A DNA stretch of 8,860 bases, taken from NCBI GenBank assembly GCA_910579325.1, contig CAJTTU010000116.1, positions 1 through 8,860 on the forward strand, read 5' to 3'. Of this stretch, positions 1-5,840 are shown piece after piece (the stretch's first letter is position 1; every line of letters begins with the position of its first letter). The notes beneath the pieces are model-generated. The model made no database searches. It had not been told where the DNA came from and worked only from the letters and a program-made list of their open reading frames with translations. The DNA comes from an uncultured Lachnospiraceae bacterium. Its GTDB lineage: Bacteria; Bacillota; Clostridia; Lachnospirales; Lachnospiraceae. Both the position numbers and the translations under genes were made by a program.

Positions 1-536
1 AAATATTCCAGATACTGTTCTGCCTTGTCATACTGCTTTTTTCTCATGTAAAATAAAACCAGAGAGCTTGCCGCCTGGATGCGTATGGCCTCGTCGCCAC
101 TCTTCAGTACACGGGCATATAAGGAACAAAAATATTCGTCATATTCCGCCCCATCCAAAGCTTCCTGCCCGATACGGTGAACGTCAAAAATAAGCGCAAG
201 ATTCAGAATTAACAGCTCGCAGTTCGGGTACTGCTCCAGCTTTTTCTTCGCCCATCGGAATGCGTCCTCATATGCACTTTCTTTCAACCTCAAATCCGCC
301 TCACGGACAATCTCCCCGATCTCCTCCGCCGTCAGATCCTCTCGGAATGATAATAACGTATCCAGCGAGATATCCAGCAATCTGGCAATCGGCGCCAACA
401 GGGTAATATCCGGATACGAGTTTTCATTTTCCCATTTATTTACGGCCGAGGCAGTCACCCCAAGCCTTCCTGCCATTTCCTCCTGTGTCAGATTCCTGAT
501 TTTTCTGTATTTCCTGATTACCTTTCCCAACGGCAT
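1..536 (-). CDS. XRE-family helix-turn-helix regulator with TPR-like C-terminus (partial)
   Basis: The reading frame is open from an ATG at 536 down to the window edge: 178 codons are visible and the C-terminus is missing. Residues about 5-58 form a Cro/C1-type helix-turn-helix: a TQEEMAGRLGVTASAVNKWE stretch supplies the recognition helix, followed by the usual SYPDI and LLDISLDTLL segments. The rest is helical and rich in Leu, Ala and charged residues (for example YDKAEQYLEY at the visible end), as in regulators with a C-terminal TPR-like sensing domain; that part is inferred. The start is supported by GGAGGG at 550-545, eight bases upstream. A TTGTCA/TATGCT promoter lies upstream. The gene is a cytoplasmic DNA-binding regulator with unknown target; autoregulation is plausible for this family. 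It is collinear with the next HTH gene but appears to have its own promoter. Confidence 0.88.
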   Translation of the reverse strand, partial: MPLGKVIRKYRKIRNLTQEEMAGRLGVTASAVNKWENENSYPDITLLAPIARLLDISLDTLLSFREDLTAEEIGEIVREADLRLKESAYEDAFRWAKKKLEQYPNCELLILNLALIFDVHRIGQEALDGAEYDEYFCSLYARVLKSGDEAIRIQAASSLVLFYMRKKQYDKAEQYLEY

Positions 537-583
537 ATGAACATCCCTCCTGTGTGATTCCCCCATCGGCTTCTGCTGCTATC

Positions 584-612
584 AGCATAACAGATCAATA
601 CGGTCCTGACAA
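584..612 (-). promoter_or_regulatory. Sigma-A-type promoter of the partial HTH gene
   Basis: Read on the minus strand: TTGTCA (612-607), a 17-bp spacer, then TATGCT (589-584) preceded by TGT, so an extended -10. It lies about 48 bases upstream of the ATG at 536. The hexamers are the same as those proposed for the FecR-domain gene promoter at 1287-1316. Predicted from sequence only. Confidence 0.6.
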
Positions 613-625
613 CGGAGCCTCCGTT
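611..625. repeat. Perfect 7-bp inverted repeat, possible operator
   Basis: AACGGAG-C-CTCCGTT is a perfect palindrome around one central base. It touches the upstream edge of the -35 at 612-607. No T-run follows on either strand, so it is not a convincing terminator. Its position fits an operator for an autoregulating XRE protein or an activator site; this is inference. Confidence 0.4.
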
Positions 626-674
626 AAAGAGACCCGCAAAAAAATTAACCGGCATTCATATTTTGTTCCTGCGG

Positions 675-1136
675 CTATCTCCCCTTCTTCTTCCTCCCCT
701 TCCAGACAGACGCCAAAATATCTTTCAGGACAAGAAAAGCATCCAGCTCACTGTACCCATATTTCTTTTCCAGATCCCTTAACAGCCGATCCAGCTCTGC
801 CCTGTAGCCAGAAGCGTCCACTTCCTTCTGATACCGGGCTAAAATCGGATATTTCTTACTCCATGCCTTTGTCCAGTCAATTTTATCCGACACCTCCTCG
901 CTGGTTCTGTCGATCGCTTCCTGTATCTCTTTGATATCGATATCAAATTCCACCAGCTCATCCAGCGATACGTCGTACAGAACCGCAAGCTTTTTTGACT
1001 GGCAGATATCGGGAAGCGTTTCATCCGTCTCCCATTTCGAGACGGTCTGCCGGCTGATTCCCAGCTTCCCGGCAACCGCTTCCTGAGACAGCCCTTTTTT
1101 CTTTCTTGCGTGAAATAAATGATTTCCCAAACTCAT
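675..1136 (-). CDS. XRE-family helix-turn-helix transcriptional regulator, 153 aa
   Basis: A complete small regulator. Residues about 5-60 are a Cro/C1-type helix-turn-helix: ARKKKGLSQEAVAGKLGISR and QTVSKWETDETLPDI are the classic XRE signature, then LAVLYDVSLDEL. The C-terminal 90 residues are charged and helical, contain WTKAWSKKYP, and end in a basic KGRKKKGR tail; no ligand domain or membrane segment is recognised. The start is supported by AGGAGGG just upstream of the ATG at 1136. The gene lies upstream of the partial HTH gene on the same strand with a 138-bp gap, and diverges from the FecR-domain lipoprotein gene. Role: cytoplasmic DNA-binding regulator, target unknown. The divergent lipoprotein gene and its own promoter are the natural candidates, by position only. 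Confidence 0.9.
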   Translation of the reverse strand: MSLGNHLFHARKKKGLSQEAVAGKLGISRQTVSKWETDETLPDICQSKKLAVLYDVSLDELVEFDIDIKEIQEAIDRTSEEVSDKIDWTKAWSKKYPILARYQKEVDASGYRAELDRLLRDLEKKYGYSELDAFLVLKDILASVWKGRKKKGR

Positions 1137-1167
1137 GGCATTCCCTCCTGAATTATGTTATGCCCCG

Positions 1168-1197
1168 ATTATACTATTTTCAAAGACGGGACGCCAC
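1168..1197 (-). promoter_or_regulatory. Probable promoter of the 153-aa HTH gene
   Basis: On the minus strand a perfect TATAAT (1173-1168) lies 31 bases upstream of the ATG at 1136, giving a leader of about 25 nt. The -35 is poor; the best candidate is GTGGCG at 1197-1192 with an 18-bp spacer. A weak -35 would fit a regulated promoter, but this is inferred. Confidence 0.5.
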
Positions 1198-1252
1198 CAA
1201 CAGAACAGTACAATTTCGCCCATTTTATTAACAGTGAAGCCGCTTCTTATGG

Positions 1253-1294
1253 TGTGACAATACCTGTGCGGCATATTTCATCAATTTTGTCACA
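1253..1294. promoter_or_regulatory. Widely spaced inverted repeat, candidate operator
   Basis: TGTGACAA (1253-1260) and TTGTCACA (1287-1294) are perfect 8-bp inverted arms separated by 26 bp, so arm centres are 34 bp apart, close to three helical turns. The right arm covers the proposed -35 (TTGTCA, 1287-1292) of the FecR-domain gene. This fits a dimer or pair of dimers binding the same DNA face and blocking RNA polymerase. The binding protein is unknown; the divergent HTH product is one candidate. Confidence 0.45.
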
Positions 1295-1316
1295 CTTATT
1301 CCATAATTATTATGCT
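1287..1316 (+). promoter_or_regulatory. Promoter of the FecR-domain lipoprotein gene
   Basis: TTGTCA (1287-1292), 18-bp spacer, TATGCT (1311-1316), followed by a second A/T-rich stretch TATAGTAAGATAG. Transcription would start near 1323 and give a leader of about 65 nt. The -35 sits inside the right arm of the inverted repeat at 1253-1294. Confidence 0.5.
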
Positions 1317-1387
1317 ATAGTAAGATAGTCAGTTAAAATTTACCGACATTTTATTTTACGGCAAAAAAGATATCCAGGGAGGATGAA

Positions 1388-2692
1388 TTGAAAATGAAAC
1401 GATTATCACGATTTCCGGCGCTTCTTCTGCTGGCAGCATGCCTGTGTACCGGCTGCGGCGGCAGGGCAGGGGACGGGAACCAGGGAAAAAGCGCCGACGC
1501 CACCACCATGCGGCTGGAAAAGACGGAAGGCACCGTAGTCGTGCAGGATGAGAAGGAAGAAAATATAACGCCGCAGGAAAAGCTTCCGTTATACAGCGGT
1601 TATCAGCTGTCTACCCAGGTAGAAAGCTATAGCTGGATCAATCTGGACGACGTAAAGCTGACCAAAATGGATAAGGAAAGCGCCGTCAGCATTTCCAGGG
1701 AGGACAAGCACCTGAAAATCACGGTGGATAAGGGAAATCTGTTTTTTAATGTGACAGAGCCCCTTGCCGACGATGAGACCATGGAAATCGAGGTCGGCAA
1801 TATGATCGTGGGCATCCGGGGCACCTGCGGCTGGGTAGACGCCGAGGCTCCCGCCAAGGTCTATCTTCTGGAAGGAACCGTTGCCTGCAAGCCTCTGGGC
1901 AAAGACGCGGCCACCACGATTTCCGCAGGCGAAGCAGGCACTGTGATGACGACCGAAAACGGGCTGCAGGTTCTTAAAAGTACTTTTACCAGGGAGGATA
2001 TCCCTGACTTTGTACTGCCGGAGATCGACAACGCGCTGATTGACAGCATTCCTGAGCCGGAAACGGAGCCGATGACAGAGCAGCCGGAAACAGAGGCCGA
2101 TAACGGAATTTATACCCTGCCCATTTCGGCGGAAGAGGCCTCCGAACTTTTAAGAGGCTGGAGCAGCAACGCCGACCATCCGCTGGTCTTCCAGGCCGGT
2201 GACGGGGACAATACGCTGGAGCTTAACGGATCTGTTTACGGGCATGTCATTGTAGACGAAGGCGTTACGCTGCATATTCCCGACGGCGCCTCATTGCGGA
2301 TTAACGGGACTGTGGAGGTTCGGTCTGACATCGTCAACGACGGGTCGGTAGAAATCGATGAGGGCGGCATTCTCCAGGCAGACGGAGCCTTTTCCAATTC
2401 CGGCGGAATTATGGTCGGACTGGTAGATAAGGGTATGGACGACGAAATCGTCGAAATCCAGAACGCCAGGATCATCGCGGCACAGGGAATTGAATCCACC
2501 GGTTTTATTATCTGTGACGGTTATGTAGAAGGGACGATCACCGTAAATGATGGAAATATCACCGTGGGGGCAGGAAGCGTTGACCATCTCATCTTAAACG
2601 ACGGCTTGTATATCGATGACGGCGGAACCGTCGGTGAATTCACCCAGAACGGCGGCAAGACCACTTCCGCGGCACAGGGATATTACTACTGA
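1388..2692 (+). CDS. FecR-domain lipoprotein with beta-repeat C-terminal region
   Basis: A predicted surface lipoprotein of 434 aa. A basic N-terminus and short hydrophobic core (residues 10-17) lead to LAAC (Cys18) and LCTGC (Cys23); either Cys could be lipidated. Residues about 41-195 resemble a FecR domain: the EGTV-type opening at 47-51, LYSGYQLSTQVESYSWI, and MEIEVGNMIVGIRGTCGWV at 132-150, matching the hallmark 'IGVRGT' motif. An acidic Pro/Glu/Thr linker follows (220-238). Residues about 275-425 are a Gly/Asp/Asn-rich region with repeated hydrophobic strands (NGSVYGHVIVDEGVTLHIPD, NDGSVEIDEGGILQADG), suggesting a stacked beta or beta-helix fold. GGAGG at 1378-1382 lies 5 bases from this TTG start and 11 from an in-frame ATG at 1394, so the start is uncertain by two codons. 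No sigma factor or TonB receptor gene is adjacent, so classical FecR signalling is not implied; a cell-envelope binding or structural role is likelier. Confidence 0.82.
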   Translation: MKMKRLSRFPALLLLAACLCTGCGGRAGDGNQGKSADATTMRLEKTEGTVVVQDEKEENITPQEKLPLYSGYQLSTQVESYSWINLDDVKLTKMDKESAVSISREDKHLKITVDKGNLFFNVTEPLADDETMEIEVGNMIVGIRGTCGWVDAEAPAKVYLLEGTVACKPLGKDAATTISAGEAGTVMTTENGLQVLKSTFTREDIPDFVLPEIDNALIDSIPEPETEPMTEQPETEADNGIYTLPISAEEASELLRGWSSNADHPLVFQAGDGDNTLELNGSVYGHVIVDEGVTLHIPDGASLRINGTVEVRSDIVNDGSVEIDEGGILQADGAFSNSGGIMVGLVDKGMDDEIVEIQNARIIAAQGIESTGFIICDGYVEGTITVNDGNITVGAGSVDHLILNDGLYIDDGGTVGEFTQNGGKTTSAAQGYYY

Positions 2693-2700
2693 TCAAAAAC

Positions 2701-2754
2701 ACAGGGGATGCTGCCTTGGCGATGACACTATCGTTAAACGGCATCCCTGTTTTT
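2701..2754 (+). terminator. Rho-independent terminator after the lipoprotein gene
   Basis: The left arm ACAGGGGATGC (2701-2711) pairs with GCATCCCTGT (2741-2750) as a 10-bp stem with one bulged G (2707). It is followed directly by a T-run to 2754. The loop contains a smaller hairpin (about 2719-2733, GCGAT/ATCGT). It begins 8 bases past the stop codon and separates the lipoprotein gene from the selenium genes. Confidence 0.85.
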
Positions 2755-2807
2755 ACGCCATATCATTTATTTTTATAATAAATATATTTGTATTTTTAAT
2801 TTTTCTA

Positions 2808-2836
2808 TTGACCTTTATTTTTAAAGCAGTTATACT
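2808..2836 (+). promoter_or_regulatory. Strong promoter of the selenium gene cluster
   Basis: TTGACC (2808-2813), 17-bp spacer, TATACT (2831-2836): near-consensus housekeeping-sigma hexamers. The 45 bp upstream (about 2761-2807) are almost pure A/T, like an UP element. The predicted start near 2843 gives a leader of about 53 nt to the desulfurase ATG. The strong terminator just upstream makes this the likely first promoter of the cluster. Confidence 0.8.
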
Positions 2837-2895
2837 TAATAGGATGGTTTTTATAAACAGGAAATAAATTTTATCAGACTAAAAGGAAATTACCT

Positions 2896-4035
2896 ATGAT
2901 ATATTTGGACAATGCCGCAACCACCATCCAAAAGCCTCAGGCAGTCATCGACGCCGTCGCCTCCGCCATGTGCTCTATGGGAAATGCCGGCAGGGGCGTT
3001 AACGACGCGTCCCTTGGAGCCGCCCGGGTCATCTATGAAACCCGGGAGAAGCTGAACCGGCTGTTTCATGGGGAAAACCCGAAACAGATCGCCTTTACCT
3101 CCAACTCTACGGAGAGTTTAAATATTGCCATAAAAGGAACGCTGGCTCCGGGCGACCATGTGATCACCACCGCCCTGGAACACAATTCGGTACTGCGTTC
3201 CCTCTATGAACTGGAAGAAACCGGCGTGAAGCTGACCATTATAGACAGCGACCGGCAGGGGCGGATTCACTATGCGGATTTTCAGCGGGAAATCCGAGAG
3301 AATACAAAGGCGATTGTCTGCACCCACGGTTCCAATCTCACCGGAAATCTGGTAGATCTCCGGCAAGTGGGACGCATTGCGGCTGAGCGGGAATTGTTGT
3401 TTATCGTAGACGCCTCCCAGACAGCCGGCGTATTTCCCATCGATGTGCAGGAAATGAAAATTGATATCCTCTGCTTTACCGGACACAAAGGGCTGCTGGG
3501 GCCTCAGGGAACCGGCGGGCTGTATGTGCGGCCGGGACTTACGGTACGGCCTTTGAAATCAGGGGGCAGCGGCGTCCAAACTTACAGCAAAAGCCACCCT
3601 TCTGAGATGCCTACGGCGCTGGAAGCCGGAACATTAAACGGCCACGGGATCGCCGGACTTGGGGCGGCGGCGGATTATCTGCTGGAAACAGGCATCGATA
3701 CAGTCCGTGCCAGAGAACAGGAATTGATGTGGAGATTCTATGAAGGGGTGAAGGATATTCCCGGCGTTATCATTTACGGCGACTTCACTTCCCGGGAACG
3801 CTGCCCCATTGTAACCCTGAATATCAGAGATTATGATTCTTCCGAAGTAAGCGACGAGCTTCTTATTACATATAATATCTCCACCCGTTCCGGCGGCCAC
3901 TGCGCGCCGCTCGCGCACCGGGCGCTTGGAACGGCGGAACAGGGAGCGGTCAGATTCAGCTTCTCCCATTACAATACAGAAAAAGAAGTGGATACTGCCA
4001 TCCGGGCGGTAGAAGAGCTGGCTTTGGAGGAGTAA
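2896..4035 (+). CDS. Cysteine desulfurase family protein (class V aminotransferase fold), selenium-associated
   Basis: A cytoplasmic PLP enzyme of 379 aa, a usual length. MIYLDNAATT opens the protein. Expected active-site elements are present: His96 in ALEHNSVLRSL, Asp172 in VDASQT, PLP-binding Lys198 in FTGHKGLLGPQGTGG, and catalytic Cys336 in RSGGHCAPLAHRALGT. Enzymes of this fold remove sulfur from cysteine (or selenium from selenocysteine) as a Cys-bound persulfide or perselenide. The sequence resembles the EF2568-type subgroup (TIGR01977) known from selenium clusters rather than the housekeeping IscS/NifS type; that assignment is from memory. No IscU or SufU scaffold gene is adjacent. 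Instead yedE follows after 36 bp and yedF further on, so the likely job is selenium mobilisation to a carrier or SelD. AAGGA at 2883-2887 is well spaced from the ATG. Alternative: a plain sulfur donor for tRNA or cofactor thiolation. Confidence 0.92.
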   Translation: MIYLDNAATTIQKPQAVIDAVASAMCSMGNAGRGVNDASLGAARVIYETREKLNRLFHGENPKQIAFTSNSTESLNIAIKGTLAPGDHVITTALEHNSVLRSLYELEETGVKLTIIDSDRQGRIHYADFQREIRENTKAIVCTHGSNLTGNLVDLRQVGRIAAERELLFIVDASQTAGVFPIDVQEMKIDILCFTGHKGLLGPQGTGGLYVRPGLTVRPLKSGGSGVQTYSKSHPSEMPTALEAGTLNGHGIAGLGAAADYLLETGIDTVRAREQELMWRFYEGVKDIPGVIIYGDFTSRERCPIVTLNIRDYDSSEVSDELLITYNISTRSGGHCAPLAHRALGTAEQGAVRFSFSHYNTEKEVDTAIRAVEELALEE

Positions 4036-4058
4036 AAATCCCTTTGCGGAACTACATT

Positions 4059-4064
4059 AGGAGG
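4059..4064 (+). promoter_or_regulatory. Ribosome-binding site that decides the yedE start
   Basis: A perfect AGGAGG lies only 1 base from the first in-frame ATG (4066) but 7 bases from the next in-frame ATG (4072). Initiation should therefore occur at 4072. Confidence 0.75.
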
Positions 4065-4071
4065 AATGAGT

Positions 4072-5172
4072 ATGAACTTAGCAGATTCAAAGAAAAAGCT
4101 TGCGCTGGCAGGTCTGGGGTGCGGGCTTGTGGCGGCTTGCCTGGCCTTTTTCGGTAATCCGGCAAATATGGCGTTCTGTATCGCCTGTTTTGTCCGTGAC
4201 ATGGCCGGCTCCCTGGGGATGCACCAGGCGGCGGCCGTCCAGTACGCAAGGCCGGAGATCGTCGGCCTGGTATGCGGCTCCTTTATCATTGCGGTTGCCA
4301 CAAAAGAATACCGCTCCGTGGCCGGTTCTTCGCCGCTGATCCGGTTTGTGTTGGGCATGGTAATTATGATCGGCTCCCTGGTATTTTTAGGCTGCCCTTT
4401 GCGGATGGTGATCCGTATGTCCGCAGGCGACTTAAACGCATGGGTTGCCCTGATCGGATTTATCCTGGGCGTTTCCACCGGCGCATTCGCCCTGAAACAG
4501 GGATTCAGCCTGGGACGCTCTCATGAAACAAACGCTGCCAGCGGCGTGGTACTGCCTGCCGTTATGGTGGGGATTCTGCTGCTGGCCGTATGCACCACTC
4601 TGCTGAAATTCAGCGAGTCAGGCCCCGGCAGCATGCATGCGCCCATCCTGCTCTCTTTAGGCGGCGGACTGATCTTCGGCGCTCTGGCACAGAAATCCAG
4701 GATGTGCTTCGCAGGCAGCATCCGTGACGTAGTTCTGATGAAAAACTTCGACCTGCTGACCGTCATTATCGGCCTGTTCGCCGTCATGCTGGTATACAAT
4801 GTAGCCCGGGGCAAATTTGTACTCGGCTTCAACACGCCCGGCGTAATCGCCCACTCCGAATTCTTATGGAATATCCTTGGCATGTACGCAGTCGGCTTCG
4901 CCGCCGTTTTAGCAGGCGGCTGTCCGTTACGCCAGCTGATCCTTGCGGGACAGGGTTCTTCCGACGCGGCTGTCACCGTGCTGGGATTGTTCTTCGGCGC
5001 CGCCCTCTGCCACAACCTGGGCCTGGCCGCCAGCGGAACTGCCCTGAACGCGGAGACAAAGGAACTAGTAGCCGGCGCCGTACCGATGAACGGCAAGGTG
5101 GCCTGTATCATCTGCATTATCGTATGCTTTGTGATCGCATTTACAAATAAGAGAAGAACCGGAAAACAGTGA
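4072..5172 (+). CDS. yedE: YedE, selenium-associated YeeE/YedE-type membrane transporter
   Basis: A polytopic inner-membrane protein of 366 aa with roughly ten hydrophobic segments. It belongs to the YeeE/YedE (DUF395) family, which includes the thiosulfate transporter TsuA; the selenium-linked subgroup is called YedE (TIGR04112). Two halves repeat: LGCPLRMVIR (Cys108) matches GGCPLRQLI (Cys284), and CIACFVRDMAG (Cys36, Cys39) resembles SRMCFAGSIRDV (Cys212). These conserved Cys positions are thought to relay the sulfur or selenium substrate through the pore, as established for TsuA. Function here is inferred: import of a selenium compound for the downstream sel genes. The N-terminus ADSKKK faces the cytoplasm by the positive-inside rule, and the tail is basic (NKRRTGKQ). 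It lies 36 bp after the desulfurase gene, so it is probably in the same transcript. Confidence 0.9.
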   Translation: MNLADSKKKLALAGLGCGLVAACLAFFGNPANMAFCIACFVRDMAGSLGMHQAAAVQYARPEIVGLVCGSFIIAVATKEYRSVAGSSPLIRFVLGMVIMIGSLVFLGCPLRMVIRMSAGDLNAWVALIGFILGVSTGAFALKQGFSLGRSHETNAASGVVLPAVMVGILLLAVCTTLLKFSESGPGSMHAPILLSLGGGLIFGALAQKSRMCFAGSIRDVVLMKNFDLLTVIIGLFAVMLVYNVARGKFVLGFNTPGVIAHSEFLWNILGMYAVGFAAVLAGGCPLRQLILAGQGSSDAAVTVLGLFFGAALCHNLGLAASGTALNAETKELVAGAVPMNGKVACIICIIVCFVIAFTNKRRTGKQ

Positions 5173-5186
5173 AATATCCTGCGGGA

Positions 5187-5210
5187 TTAAAGAAAAAGGT
5201 TAAAGAAAAA
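5187..5210 (+). repeat. Short tandem direct repeat between yedE and yedF
   Basis: TTAAAGAAAAA occurs twice, at 5187-5197 and 5200-5210, with a 13-bp period. It lies in the loop of a possible hairpin GGGAT(TAAA)/(TTTT)ATCCC (5183-5191 with 5211-5219). No T-run follows the hairpin, so it is not a standard terminator. Function unknown. Confidence 0.45.
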
Positions 5211-5225
5211 TTTTATCCCCTGCCC

Positions 5226-5254
5226 TGGATATTCACTGCATAATATGGTATGAT
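5226..5254 (+). promoter_or_regulatory. Extended -10 promoter upstream of yedF
   Basis: TATGGTATGAT (5244-5254) holds a TG-extended -10 (TATGAT at 5249-5254). A moderate -35, TGGATA (5226-5231), lies 17 bp upstream. Predicted start is near 5261, about 76 nt before the yedF ATG. The same TATGGTAT octamer appears twice before selC. Confidence 0.55.
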
Positions 5255-5307
5255 ACCGATTAAGCAAAAAACATATGTTGATGTTTTTTACACCCACAGG
5301 TATCATA
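5249..5307 (+). promoter_or_regulatory. Nested inverted repeats in the yedF leader
   Basis: Outer arms TATGATACC (5249-5257) and GGTATCATA (5299-5307) are a perfect 9-bp inverted repeat. Inside lies a second perfect 9-bp pair, AAAAAACAT (5266-5274) and ATGTTTTTT (5281-5289), with a 6-nt loop; its left arm overlaps the 10-bp palindrome AACATATGTT (5270-5279). The outer left arm covers the -10 and the palindrome sits about 10 bases past the predicted start, which suits a repressor operator. In read-through RNA from yedE the whole element could fold as one long interrupted hairpin ending in a U-run, so attenuation is an alternative. Neither is proven. Confidence 0.5.
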
Positions 5308-5336
5308 AATATCCCTATGAAAGAAGGTATTATGAT

Positions 5337-5540
5337 ATGAAAGAAATCGACGCAAGAGGACTTTCCTGTCCCGAACCCCTTATGCTGACCGCCGAGGCGC
5401 TGAAAAATACCGACGGCCCTGTCAGGGTGCTGGTCAGCGAGGCCCATCAGAGAACCAATGTGGAGAAATATGCCAAGGATCACGGCAAAAAAGCCACCAC
5501 AACGGAAAAGGGATCGGAATTTGAAATTATCATTGAGTGA
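5337..5540 (+). CDS. yedF: Short YedF/TusA-like selenium carrier (N-terminal domain only)
   Basis: A 67-aa TusA/SirA-fold protein. MKEIDARGLSCPEPLMLTAE carries the family's CPxP motif with Cys11, the residue that holds persulfide in TusA and is thought to handle selenium in YedF. Context (desulfurase and yedE before, sel genes after) marks it as the selenium-type YedF rather than tRNA-thiolation TusA. YedF proteins are usually about 200 aa with a second DsrE-like domain; here the frame stops cleanly at TGA 5538-5540 after EFEIIIE and no such domain follows, only a DUF3343 gene. The start at 5337 is chosen because the TusA beta strand begins there and GAAGG (5323-5327) is well placed; upstream in-frame ATG 5250 would add a low-complexity tail with no family match. 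Own promoter proposed at 5226-5254. Confidence 0.88.
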   Translation: MKEIDARGLSCPEPLMLTAEALKNTDGPVRVLVSEAHQRTNVEKYAKDHGKKATTTEKGSEFEIIIE

Positions 5541-5555
5541 ATTTGTGTGTAAATA

Positions 5556-5792
5556 ATGAGAAAAAAAGAATTAAAGCTGGTTGTGACCTTCCACACCACC
5601 GCCGACGCGATGGCCATGGAAAAAGCCTGCAAAAAAGAAAATGCCCCGGGGCGGCTGATTCCCGTCCCCAGGGCAATTTCCGCCGGCTGCGGCCTGGCCT
5701 GGTGCGCCGGACTGGAAACCCGGGATATTTTAAGGCAGCTGATGGAGCGCACGGGCATAGAAGAACAGGATATCCATGAATGTATGGTATAA
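5556..5792 (+). CDS. DUF3343 protein, putative Se/S carrier
   Basis: A 78-aa cytoplasmic protein resembling the DUF3343 family (Pfam PF11823, described as putative Se/S carrier-like). Typical features are the opening strand LKLVVTFHTTADAMAMEKAC and the central LIPVPRAISAGCGLAWC, with Cys45 and Cys50, the likeliest thiol or selenol carriers; Cys25 and Cys76 also occur. It begins 15 bases after yedF. No clear ribosome site precedes the ATG, and an in-frame TAA at 5550-5552 rules out an upstream ATG, GTG or TTG start, so coupling to yedF translation is likely. Its stop TAA (5790-5792) lies inside a TATAAT box for the following tRNA gene. Its exact role is unknown; position between yedF and selC suggests handing on reduced selenium. 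Confidence 0.82.
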   Translation: MRKKELKLVVTFHTTADAMAMEKACKKENAPGRLIPVPRAISAGCGLAWCAGLETRDILRQLMERTGIEEQDIHECMV

Positions 5793-5793
5793 T
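5783..5793 (+). promoter_or_regulatory. Upstream extended -10 promoter of selC
   Basis: TATGGTATAAT (5783-5793) is a TG-extended perfect TATAAT (5788-5793) overlapping the stop codon of the DUF3343 gene. No good -35 lies at the right distance, which extended -10 promoters tolerate. Predicted start is near 5800, 41 nt before the tRNA. Confidence 0.55.
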
Positions 5794-5795
5794 AC

Positions 5796-5824
5796 TTTAC
5801 TTCTATCCCGATTTATGGTATTCT
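5796..5824 (+). promoter_or_regulatory. Downstream extended -10 promoter of selC
   Basis: TTTACT (5796-5801), 17-bp spacer, TATTCT (5819-5824) preceded by TGG. Predicted start near 5831 leaves about a 10-nt leader before the tRNA, typical of tRNA genes. It repeats the TATGGTAT octamer of the upstream box, 31 bp apart. Confidence 0.55.
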
Positions 5825-5840
5825 GATAAAAGACTTTTAT

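Noticed and set aside
611..625. Inverted repeat as terminator of the 153-aa HTH gene
   Set aside because: No T-run follows on the minus strand and the loop is too small; an operator role is more plausible.
554..934. Plus-strand open frame opposite the 153-aa HTH gene
   Set aside because: No ribosome site and Pro/Ser-rich low-complexity translation; antisense shadow of a clear HTH gene and its neighbour's promoter region.
2616..2867. Open frame of 83 codons ending in a hydrophobic segment
   Set aside because: It starts inside the lipoprotein gene, crosses the terminator hairpin and the cluster promoter, and the hydrophobic part is simply A/T-rich intergenic DNA.
4521..5117. Long minus-strand open frame (198 codons) opposite yedE
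   Set aside because: Mirror of a GC-biased membrane-protein gene; no ribosome site or known domain, and yedE coding evidence is strong.
5170..5190. In-frame UGA at the end of yedE read as selenocysteine, with a following ATCC/GGAT hairpin as SECIS
   Set aside because: The frame ends five codons later at TAA, the stem is only 4 bp, and a YedE protein ends naturally at this point.
5250..5336. N-terminal extension of YedF from ATG 5250
   Set aside because: The extra 29 residues lie on the promoter -10 and hairpin element, have no family match, and a well-spaced ribosome site serves ATG 5337.
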